This document shows, piece by piece, positions 1-8,497 of a stretch of 25,503 nucleotides of DNA; position 1 is the first letter of the stretch, and each line of letters opens with the position of its first letter. Position numbers and translations under genes: made by a program. The notes under the pieces were generated by a model. That model was not told the DNA's origin. It made no database searches and saw nothing but the letters and a program-made list of their open reading frames with translations. Source of the DNA: Isotricha intestinalis (Eukaryota > Ciliophora > Litostomatea > Vestibuliferida > Isotrichidae); NCBI GenBank assembly GCA_023807065.1, contig JAJJLU010003891.1, positions 1 through 25,503 on the forward strand, given 5' to 3'.

Positions 1-91
1 AAAATCCTAATTTATAGCTAAAATTATATTTGTTTAAATATTGATTTTATCAGATTTTTTTCATAATAGTATTAAAAAATTTATTAGGATA

Positions 92-163
92 GAGGACACT
101 CTTCAGTGTAGACAGCGGGATGTCCATCTGAACCACGGCAGAGGCTTGGTGGTCTATACTGAA
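92..163. ncRNA. GC-rich structured RNA candidate
   Basis: This 72-nt block has 38 G or C bases (53%) inside DNA that is overwhelmingly A/T. Positions 102-113 pair with 152-163 in an uninterrupted 12-bp helix with one G-U wobble. Inside it, 132-135 can pair with 147-150, and 138-139 with 144-145 around an AGAG loop. Positions 94-98 (GGACA) can pair with 121-125 (TGTCC), which would make a pseudoknot with the long helix; a competing local hairpin is 96-100 with 105-109. A T4 run at 184-187 on the plus strand and an A6 run at 74-79 (T6 on the minus strand) could each be a Pol III terminator, so the strand is unresolved. I do not recognise the family: it does not read as tRNA, 5S rRNA, or spliceosomal U1, U2, U4, U5 or U6. 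The flanks 1-91 and 164-350 are AT-rich with no gene that I can support. Confidence 0.45.
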
Positions 164-350
164 ACATATATTATTTAATAATATTTTACCTATTATTTTC
201 AGAAAAAATTAAAAAAATTGATTTTTATTTATTTAATAATTTAATTATTAAATATTGTTTTAATTTGATTGATTCTGATAATAATTTGTAAAAAAAAAGA
301 AATAAATATTTATTATCTATATGGACGAATAATAAGTAAGCAAAAATTAG

Positions 351-1163
351 GTGTACAATTTGATAATATTTATTTCAATTATATATTTAATAAGTGAACT
401 GAATACTTGGTTTTTGATAAAGAAAAAAACATTATATAAGGATTTTATTTGGATATCAAATCAAACGTGGTTGCCTAAGAACTTATTTCTTGAAAATAGG
501 AATGGAAAGCATGGTGGAAATAGAGGAACTCTACAAGGATCATTTCTTCCCTTTATATCAGACTATTTCATATATCTCACTATGACCAAAATAAAAGTAG
601 AATATGTAAGTGATTATAATAAAAAGATGAAGTGATTGCTGTGGCAAGTTTAACTGGAAATTGGAAATTGAATTATAGCTTAAGACCAAATTTTTTAAAA
701 ATTACAAAGTAATTTAGAAGGATGATATTATTAATCCAGAAAAATTTGACTTGAAAGAATGGTATGATTTATATAAGCATACTCCACTTAAGAGTCAAAG
801 AAAAATTAAAACGAAGAAGGAGAATATAAAATTGAGATCTAAGGCAAATGACTCACAAGGTATTAAACCTAAATGGGTAGTTCCTGGGTTTAATACATTT
901 CAACGGACCTAATATAACTATTTATTAAATGCACTAAGGAAGGAATGTAATTATTCATCCAGGATTGTTTGTATAAGAAAAACAAATAAAGTACCTGATA
1001 AAGTGACAATTTCAATAGTTAATATATATTCGTAAAGTGGAGAAATCAAGGAAAAGATTAAAGGAATGGTGTGAATTTAAATGCTGCTGAGGAATGCTTT
1101 GCATTTAAGAAAGATACAAGTGTGGTTAAACTGTTTAAGAAGTTAAAAGAAATCTTGAAATAA
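351..1163 (+). pseudogene. Decayed unidentified protein-coding gene
   Basis: Protein-like sequence continues across this stretch only by changing frame and passing stops. Frame 1 is open at 502-582 (starts MESMVEIEELYKDHFFPLY). Frame 2 reads through 626-709 (DEVIAVASLTGNWKLNYSLR). Frame 1 resumes at 718-1071 (DDIINPEKFDLKEWYDLY) with TAA at 910 and 1033, and frame 3 runs 1065-1160 (GVNLNAAEECFAFKKD) to a TAA at 1161. A competing frame-3 reading of 351-635 opens at a GTG and is less convincing at its start. Base composition and codons (GTG, CCT, GGG, CGG, TGC, GCT) are visibly richer in G and C than in the neighbouring genes, which suggests different ancestry, perhaps a foreign or mobile-element gene. 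I do not recognise the family and see no terminal inverted repeats. It could instead be a spliced gene with several introns, but no consistent donor and acceptor set was found. Confidence 0.45.
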
Positions 1164-2151
1164 AATGGTTAAGAATCTTGAAAATAGTTAATTATTTATT
1201 TATTTTATTAATTTGGGAAAAAAACTAAGTGTCATTTATTATCTTTTTAAATGTAATTTCCATTAAAAATCATAATAAAACAGTAATGATTTTAACTTTA
1301 TTTAATTTTCAATTAAATAATATATAAATAATAAAATTTATAGTAATAAAAATTTTTTAAAAAAATGTAAAATAAAAATAAAAAATAAATAAAAAATCAC
1401 AAATATTCAAAATGATATAACAAGTTAATAATAAAAAAGTACAAATATAGTTTTCATTCTCGGGATAAAATAGAATTTTATGAAATTACTTAAAGGATTA
1501 ATCACTTAACATTCGTAAAAATTAAATTTGGAAGTAAAAAAATTCTATTTATGTTATGATAAATTCTTGAAAAACATTGAAATTGTTCTTAAATTTTTTA
1601 ATTTCAATATTTTAATTCTAATAATATTGTTGAAATGAAATATATGATATAATTATATATTCTAAAATTTATCTATTTTTAATTGTAATAATATATTAAT
1701 TATATGGATTTATTATTCTATAATTGTTGTTTTCTTATTTAAATTTAATATTACTAAAATAAAGCTCTGAAAAATATGTTTTCTCGTTTAAATATAAATG
1801 AAGTCTAAACAAATGATAATAATCACTTCTTCGCTCAATTTATCAAAGAAAATTTATGAGATATAATAATTGTTTTGATTTTTTTAATCAATATTTATTT
1901 ATTGTATTCCATGATTTATTATTTTGAATAAATTTTAATTAACTTAAATTCAGTAGTGTTTTATAACAAAAAAAATATTATATTTTAATTGAATAATCGA
2001 TATTTTTTCTTTTTTTAAAAAAATTAAAAAAAAATTTTCCAAATTCCAAAATTTCAAATATATGTACTTCCTAAAAATAATTAAAAATCAATCATAAATA
2101 AATTTTAATTTTAAAAAACAATAAAAAAAAAATAATAAAATAACTGATTAA
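1164..2151. other. AT-rich intergenic spacer, no gene seen
   Basis: Nearly one kilobase of A/T-dominated sequence with stops in all frames and no recognisable RNA gene. It contains long A and T tracts, densest at about 2000-2135 just before the next start codon. The last few hundred bases presumably hold the promoter of the membrane protein gene that follows, but no specific element can be named. Confidence 0.6.
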
Positions 2152-4110
2152 ATGGCAAAATTTCAATATCCTTTATTTAAAAAACTTGATATTTTTGGAA
2201 TATCTCCTCTTTTTACAATAAGAGGAAGATCCACATTTCAAACTCAAATAGGAGCATGTTTAACATTAGTATGTATAATGATAATATTAATTTATATGTC
2301 TGTATTTTTACATGAAATGATACATCATAAATCACCGAATATACAATCATCAAATTATTTAGATGAAATTCCTCCAGAAATAAATTTACATAGAAATAAT
2401 TTTACTTTTATTTTTAGTTTACAAACAAAAGATTATACTAATTATATTGATGAAAGTATTTATAATGTTAATGCTTTTCAAACTAGATTAAAATTAAATA
2501 AAGGTATTGAAAATATACCTTTAAATATTACTAAATGTGATAAATATACATTTGATATTATTCCAGAACATTTTAAAAAATTCCCATTAGAAAATTTATA
2601 TTGTTTAAATGCTAATATTAATATTCAAGGAGAATATATGAGTGATTATTGGAATTATATTAGATTTAATTTTTCAAAATGTGAAAATAAAAAAATTTGT
2701 AAATCAGAAAATGAAATAAATGAATTTTTAAGAGGAGGTTATATTGCAATATTTATGACTGATTATTCTTTTGAACCCGATAAATATTATAATCCATATA
2801 AAATTTATGTAAAAAATATATATAAATCTTTTTCAATAAATTATTATGAAGAAATTTTTTTATATTTTAAATTAATACAAATCACAACTGATTCAGGATA
2901 TTTTTTTGAAAAAAAAAAATCATTGGATTTAGTTACATATGATTATATTCAAAATGATATTGATTTTAGAAATTCAAAACATTTTTTATCTTTGATTTTA
3001 AGAGTTTCTTCAAAAAGAGAAAATTTTCAAATATCTTATATTAAATTACAAACTATTTTTTCTAATATTGGTGGAATGTTAAAAATTATTTTATTAATTG
3101 GAGATTATTCTGTTTATATTATAAGAATGACATTATATAAAAATTATATTTTAGAATTTTTTAATTTAGATGAAAGTGAAATAAGATTAAAAAAAATAAG
3201 AGAAAAATATAATTTACCGAATAATCATCTAAAAAGTGTAAATTCAATAATAAATAATATGAGTAATTTAGAAGCTAATAATACTTCATTTCAATTAATA
3301 CATAAACATACTAGGATTTTATCACCAATAAAAATGAAAAGTGAATTAAATAATATGGAAAATGATTCAGAAAATAAAAAAATTTCTATTCTTGAACGTA
3401 ATTCATCAAAGAAAAAATTTGATAAAACCACTTTTTTATTAAATGAACCAAAAAAAAGTAATAATTATTTAATAAATGATGAGTTATTAAATACACCAAA
3501 AAAAAAACAATCAAAAAAAACAACTTCTTTATTATTTAGAGGACAATCAAATAATCATTTATTAAATAATAAACCTCATAAATCTTCAAAACAATTCAAG
3601 GATACACAAATAAATATGATATTAAATAAAAAGGCAAGTTATAAAAATAAAATTTTTCCAAAGAGAAAAGTTTCAAATTTAATAGTTTTTGATAGAAAAA
3701 ATAGTAATCAATCCGATATTAGTTTAAATAAAACACCAAATCCTAAAAATAATTTAAAAAACAATATTTTTATACCAAAAACTCAATTAAGAGTGATTAA
3801 AGTTCCTGGTTTTTGTTCTGATTTTGTTTGTAAAAAACATACTTTTACAACAATTAAACAAGTACATGAAAATTATAAAGAAATTCAATTTTTATTAGAT
3901 ATTGTTCATTATCTTAAATCACAAAATGAATTAAATATTATTGGAAAATTTTTATTCTCAGAAGAAGAAAGAAAAGCTTTATCTTATACATATACTTTTG
4001 AAGCAGATTTTGGATTAGAAAGAGAAGGATATGAATATATGATTAAACATAATAAAAATAAATTTGATGATAAAGAATCAAATGAAATAAATAGTCAAAA
4101 ACAATTATAA
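2152..4110 (+). CDS. Ciliate-type two-membrane-segment protein, 652 aa
   Basis: An intact reading frame from an ATG in an A-rich context to TAA. A hydrophobic segment at about residues 33-53 (GACLTLVCIMIILIYMSVF) follows a short basic N-terminus. A domain of about 245 residues with cysteines near 129, 151, 177 and 183 comes next, then a second hydrophobic stretch at about 301-326 that includes SNIGGMLKIILLIGDYS. The remaining 320 or so residues are basic and rich in Asn, Lys and Ser, ending with a better ordered part around 550-625 (VPGFCSDFVCKKHTF). The layout resembles a large family of ciliate proteins of unknown function with a lumenal or extracellular loop between two membrane segments; that family link is from memory of the architecture, not a search. 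Disulfides in the loop and a cytosolic tail are inferences. No enzymatic motif is seen. Confidence 0.85.
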   Translation: MAKFQYPLFKKLDIFGISPLFTIRGRSTFQTQIGACLTLVCIMIILIYMSVFLHEMIHHKSPNIQSSNYLDEIPPEINLHRNNFTFIFSLQTKDYTNYIDESIYNVNAFQTRLKLNKGIENIPLNITKCDKYTFDIIPEHFKKFPLENLYCLNANINIQGEYMSDYWNYIRFNFSKCENKKICKSENEINEFLRGGYIAIFMTDYSFEPDKYYNPYKIYVKNIYKSFSINYYEEIFLYFKLIQITTDSGYFFEKKKSLDLVTYDYIQNDIDFRNSKHFLSLILRVSSKRENFQISYIKLQTIFSNIGGMLKIILLIGDYSVYIIRMTLYKNYILEFFNLDESEIRLKKIREKYNLPNNHLKSVNSIINNMSNLEANNTSFQLIHKHTRILSPIKMKSELNNMENDSENKKISILERNSSKKKFDKTTFLLNEPKKSNNYLINDELLNTPKKKQSKKTTSLLFRGQSNNHLLNNKPHKSSKQFKDTQINMILNKKASYKNKIFPKRKVSNLIVFDRKNSNQSDISLNKTPNPKNNLKNNIFIPKTQLRVIKVPGFCSDFVCKKHTFTTIKQVHENYKEIQFLLDIVHYLKSQNELNIIGKFLFSEEERKALSYTYTFEADFGLEREGYEYMIKHNKNKFDDKESNEINSQKQL

Positions 4111-4481
4111 AAAAATGAAAAATAAAATATTGTTATTTATAAATTTATTGCTTTTTATTATTTATTTTTAACGACACTTTATTTTTTTTTATTATATATT
4201 AAAAAAATCATTTATTTAATTAATTTATATTGAATAAATATATTACTCAAATAAATACAGTCTTTAAAAATGTTATTATTTATTGAATAAATAACATATA
4301 AATATTTCCATAATACACATTTATACAGTGAATTCGGGAGTTTTATCGCTGTTTTCATTCCTTGTGAAAAAGAGTGCTTTGGTTGTGAGGAGGATTATAA
4401 TCAAACAATAATAAATATCTTTTATACTTAAAAGAAACTGTTTTTTCAAATATTCAAATCCAAAAAAAATAAAAAATAAAA
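4111..4481. promoter_or_regulatory. Spacer upstream of HSP70 with a GC-richer block
   Basis: This gap between two same-strand genes is AT-rich except for about 4327-4413, where G and C bases are clearly commoner (runs such as GAATTCGGGAG and GTTGTGAGGAGG). Its position, starting about 155 bp before the HSP70 start codon, would suit a promoter or 5' leader element. I looked for alternating GAA/TTC heat-shock elements with 5-bp spacing and found no clean set. The block could also be a small RNA or an old exon. The final 30 bases before the ATG are an A-rich leader. Confidence 0.3.
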
Positions 4482-6233
4482 ATGGCAAATGAAATAGGCA
4501 TAGTATTAGGAATAGATTTAGGAACAACAAATTCGTGTTTATCAATATGGTATAATGGTTCAGCAGAAATAGTAGTGAATGAATCTGGAAATAGAACAAC
4601 ACCATCAATTGTAAGCTTTTTCAAAAATCAAAGATTAATTGGAAACGCAGCAGTAAATATGATGAAAAGAAATCCTGAAAACACAATAATTAGTGCTAAA
4701 AGATTTATAGGAAGAAATTTCCAAGATTCAGAAGTTCAAAAATTCTTAAAAAATTACCCTTGTAAAGTTATAGAAGATCCAGTGACCAAAAAACCGAAAT
4801 TTGAAGTAGAATATCAAAATAAAAAAGAAACTTTTTTCCCAGAAGAAATATCATCTTTTATATTATCCCAAATAAAAAAAAATGCAAAAAATTATTTAAA
4901 TATAGAAATAAAAGATGCAATAATAACAGTTCCTGCATATTTTAATGATCTTCAAAGAAAAGCAACTAAACTTGCGGGAGAATTAGCAGGATTAAATGTA
5001 TTGAGAATAATAAATGAACCAACTGCAGCTGCAATTGCTTATGGATTAAATAAAAGTAATGAAGAAGGAAGAAATGTTCTTATTTTCGATTTAGGTGGTG
5101 GAACTTTTGATGTTACTATTCTTTCTATTGATGGAAATTTACTTGAAGTTAGATCTAGTAGAGGTGATATGAATTTAGGTGGTAATGATTTTGATAATGA
5201 ATTATTAGATTATTGTATACAGGAATTTAAAAAGAGACATAATGTTGAAATTAAAGATAAAAAAAAAAAACAAAATTTAAAACAAATTTGTGAAAATGCC
5301 AAAATTAATTTATCTAATTCATTTCAAACAGTTATAATCGAACCATCTCAAGAGATTTCAATAGAAATAACAAGAGCTGAATTTGAATTCACATGTAAAA
5401 AGCATTTTGATAAATTAATTCCAATAGTAGAATTAGCATTAGAAGATGCAAAATTAACAAAGGAAAGAATAAATGATATAGTTCTTGTAGGTGGTTCAAC
5501 TCGAATACCAAAAATTCAAGAAATAATAAAGAATTACTTTAATAAAGAACCTTTAAGAAATATTAATGCTGATGAAGCAGTAGCAATAGGAGCAGCAATA
5601 CAAGGAGCAATAGCAAATATTATTGAAGATGTAGGATTAGAAAAATTAATATTATTAGATGTGACTCCTTTAAGCTTGGGAGTCAAATTAAAAAATGGAG
5701 AAATGGATGTTATGATTAAAAGAAATACTAAGATTCCTTGTGAAGTGAAAAGATATTTTAAAGGAATTGGGAAAAATATTAACGTTTTAATTTATCAAGG
5801 TGAAAGGAAATTAGCTTCTGAAAATATTCTTTTGGATAAATGTATTGTTAAAGTTAATCCTAATGACACTAATAATACTATTATTGAAATAACGTTTAGT
5901 ATTGATATTAATGGAATTTTAACTGTGACTGCTAATCAAATTAATAATAATAATGTTGTAAATTTAGTTATTGATATTGAAAATGTTTTTGATGAAGAAT
6001 CTAAAAATAAAATGATAAAAAGAGCTAAAGAATTAGAAGAAGATGATTTAAAATATATTGAAGCACAAAATACTAGAATTAAACTAAATGAATTGGCAAT
6101 TCAAATTAAAAATAATAAAAGTGGAGAAGCTAAAGAAAAAGCTGAAAGCATTTTACGTTGGATTAAAGTAAACATGGATGAAAAAATAAGTGTTTATCAA
6201 GAGAAAATAAAAGAATTGAAAGATTTAATATAA
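4482..6233 (+). CDS. Divergent HSP70-family chaperone, shortened C-terminus
   Basis: HSP70 proteins use ATP cycling to bind and release unfolded polypeptides. All three family signatures are present: IDLGTTNS at residues 11-18, IFDLGGGTFDVTIL at 201-214 and IVLVGGSTRIPKIQ at 333-346. The interdomain linker and start of the substrate-binding domain follow at about 391-400 (LLDVTPLSLG). There is no signal or transit peptide (it opens MANEIGIVLG), so a cytosolic location is likely. At 583 residues it is about 60 shorter than usual cytosolic members. The lid after about residue 505 is cut short and the terminal EEVD that recruits TPR co-chaperones is absent. The beta-sandwich is diverged, for example MIKRNTKIPCEVKRYF where the family usually has a Thr/Ser-rich strand. 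The nucleotide site looks intact, so it is probably a working but specialised paralog. Confidence 0.93.
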   Translation: MANEIGIVLGIDLGTTNSCLSIWYNGSAEIVVNESGNRTTPSIVSFFKNQRLIGNAAVNMMKRNPENTIISAKRFIGRNFQDSEVQKFLKNYPCKVIEDPVTKKPKFEVEYQNKKETFFPEEISSFILSQIKKNAKNYLNIEIKDAIITVPAYFNDLQRKATKLAGELAGLNVLRIINEPTAAAIAYGLNKSNEEGRNVLIFDLGGGTFDVTILSIDGNLLEVRSSRGDMNLGGNDFDNELLDYCIQEFKKRHNVEIKDKKKKQNLKQICENAKINLSNSFQTVIIEPSQEISIEITRAEFEFTCKKHFDKLIPIVELALEDAKLTKERINDIVLVGGSTRIPKIQEIIKNYFNKEPLRNINADEAVAIGAAIQGAIANIIEDVGLEKLILLDVTPLSLGVKLKNGEMDVMIKRNTKIPCEVKRYFKGIGKNINVLIYQGERKLASENILLDKCIVKVNPNDTNNTIIEITFSIDINGILTVTANQINNNNVVNLVIDIENVFDEESKNKMIKRAKELEEDDLKYIEAQNTRIKLNELAIQIKNNKSGEAKEKAESILRWIKVNMDEKISVYQEKIKELKDLI

Positions 6234-6471
6234 TTGTTTTCTAATTAAATTTAAAAATATTCTTAAAAAAAACAATATTAATTAGTTAATGTATATAAAT
6301 AAAAAAAATTCCTAAAAAAAAATAAGGTTTGAAAAACTTTTAAAAAATTAATATTTATAATAAAAAAATTTAAAAATAAAATTAAATTTTTAAAAGAAAG
6401 GAAAAAAATCTACTTAAGTTTAATTAACATTTATTATTTATAATGAATATTAAAAAAAAATAAAATAAAAA

Positions 6472-8351
6472 ATGAATAATAGAGAGATAAATGATTATAA
6501 TATTTCATCAAGAACATTTTCATGTTTATATGGAAAAGAATATACAAGTCCAAATCATCAAAATAATAAAAAATATATTGACAATAATTTTCAATATAAT
6601 TTAAATCATAATTATAATGAAAATAACATAAATAATTTAAGTTTAAATCAAAACAATTTTCAAAATCAAAATTATGAACAAGATGCTTTTAAACAAAGAA
6701 TTAATTATTTAAAAAACTCTAATATAAATAGTAATATAAATTATGATTATCTTAATTCAAAAAATAATTCATTAGCTTATACAGATACAACAGCAAGAAG
6801 TTATTTTAATACAAATAATTCAAATAATAATAATAAGAATAAATTTAAAGACCCAATGAATTATGCTTATCATCAAAATAACAATATTTATAATTCTATA
6901 AATGAAAATGGTAGTGATGAAAATTTAAATAATAATACATTAAAACCAAATCAACTTTTATTTTTTAAAAACATGGAAAGTTTAAAAAATATGAAATATT
7001 TAACTCAAAGAGATGATTTTCATCCAATTATAATTTATAATCAAAGAAAGGAGAATAATATTGATAATAATAATAATAATAATATTTTAGATTATAATAA
7101 TTCTTCATTAAATAAATTAAAAGATAATCAAAATAATAATGTAAAATTAAAAACTAAAAAACAAAAATCAAAAATAAATAATTCAAAGTCAGTACAAAAA
7201 AATAAAATAACAAAAAAGAAAAACTCAATAAATAAAAAAAAAAATAATTCAAGTATAAATAATAATTCAAAACTTCAATTAAATCAAAATTTAAATAATC
7301 CAAAAAAAAACAATAACTTACAAAATCCAATAAAAAAAAGTAATAGTTTTTCAAAAATTCCAATTAAAAAAATTAATTCATATAATTTTAAAATAGAAGA
7401 AAAAAAAGAAAATAAATTAAGATTTGAAACAGAAAGAGAAATTTCAAAAACAATAAAAGCAAATTTAGAAAAAGAATTTATAAAATATAAAGAAGATTTA
7501 AATAAATTAAAAGATGAAAGTGATGAAAATGATGAAAGTGAAAGTGAAGAAAAGATTTTGAAAAAATTAAAGTTCCTAAATATAAACATATTTCTTCTTT
7601 AGATGAAATTTCAAAATTTGATTTAAATGAACAAATAAAAAGATTATTTCATAATAATTTACAATTATATCAAGAATTAAATGATTTAAGAAATGAAAAT
7701 TATTTATTAAGAAAAGAATTAAAAAGAAAAAATAATATAAAAGGAAATAATGATAATGAAGATAAATTTAAAAATTTTATTTTAAATGAAAATGAAAAAT
7801 TAAATCAAATTAATAGAAATAATGAAAAAATTTTAGATGGTTTAATTGAAAAAATAAATGAAATTACTAAAAAAAAGAATATAGAAAATGAAGAAGATGA
7901 AAATTTAAATATTATTTCTTATAATGAATTAAGTGAAGAACCTGATAAAATAAAATTTATTCTCGATAAAATTTTACCATTAAATAAAAAGAATAAATAC
8001 TTAAATAATAAAAATTTCAATATGAAACTAAATAATGATTTAATAAAATTAAAAAATTTCTCAATAAATAATAAAAAAGATGTAAATGATATTAAAGAAA
8101 ATATAATTAAAACACATAAAAAATCTCTTTCAAGTGATGTAATAAAAAAAGAAAATAATGAAAATAAAACTGAATTTTATGATTATTATAATAAAGAAAG
8201 AAATAAAAATTGTTATGCTTGTTTATTCGGACATAATAATTATACTAAAGGATATAGTCCATTAATGTGTTCACCAAATAAAGATCATTTATTCAAAGAT
8301 CAACAAGATAAAAATTATTTTATTCAATCTCAAAATGAAATAAAAGAATAA
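6472..8351 (+). CDS. Asn/Lys-rich coiled-coil protein, one frameshift
   Basis: Two overlapping frames make one gene. The first part (6472 to about 7560, frame 1) is extremely rich in Asn, Lys and Ser with poly-Asn runs. The second part (frame 3, open from 7548 to the TAA at 8349-8351) holds a probable coiled coil (LQLYQELNDLRNENYLLRKE) and a compact Cys-containing tail, CYACLFGHNNYTKGYSPLMC. Restoring one base in the A6 run at 7561-7566 would join the frames smoothly through KILKKIKVPKYKH, for a protein of about 626 residues; without it translation ends in TAG at 7600-7602. A GT-AG intron of 29 nt (7544-7572) would also fix the frame, but it would remove sequence that looks coding. I do not recognise the family. 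The well-kept downstream frame suggests that the gene is alive and the break is an assembly error or a very recent mutation. Confidence 0.7.
7064..7084 (+). repeat. AAT trinucleotide run encoding poly-Asn
   Basis: A short perfect AAT/ATA repeat inside the Asn-rich half of the gene at 6472-8351, read as consecutive Asn codons. Runs like this are prone to slippage and probably vary in length between strains. Confidence 0.85.
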
Positions 8352-8497
8352 TAATAATATTTAAATAATATGAATTTTTTTTTTAAATTAAATAATTTCA
8401 AATATTTATTTTATTTTTTTATATGAATTAAAGAAATTAAATTTTTATTGTTGTTTATAATTACTTTAGTAAATTTTTATTGTTTTAAAAAAAAATA

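Noticed and set aside
94..163. HDV-like self-cleaving ribozyme
   Set aside because: The strand order of the pseudoknot (94-98, 102-113, 121-125, 152-163) recalls that topology. However, only 7 nt remain for the P3 hairpin, and no catalytic C sits before the last helix strand.
92..163. tRNA gene or hammerhead ribozyme
   Set aside because: No cloverleaf with an acceptor stem and proper T-arm can be drawn on either strand. The hammerhead core CUGAUGA is absent, and only a partial GAAAC is present.
351..1163. Reading this region with TAA/TAG as Gln
   Set aside because: Some frames lengthen, but frame changes and TGA stops remain, and the window's intact genes use TAA and TAG as stops.
4327..4440. 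Heat-shock elements upstream of HSP70
   Set aside because: Isolated GAA and TTC triplets occur, but not in alternating 5-bp register.
4321..4608. Minus-strand 95-residue frame overlapping the HSP70 start
   Set aside because: It overlaps the conserved ATP-binding region of HSP70 in antisense, has a Leu/Phe-rich shadow composition and no independent support.
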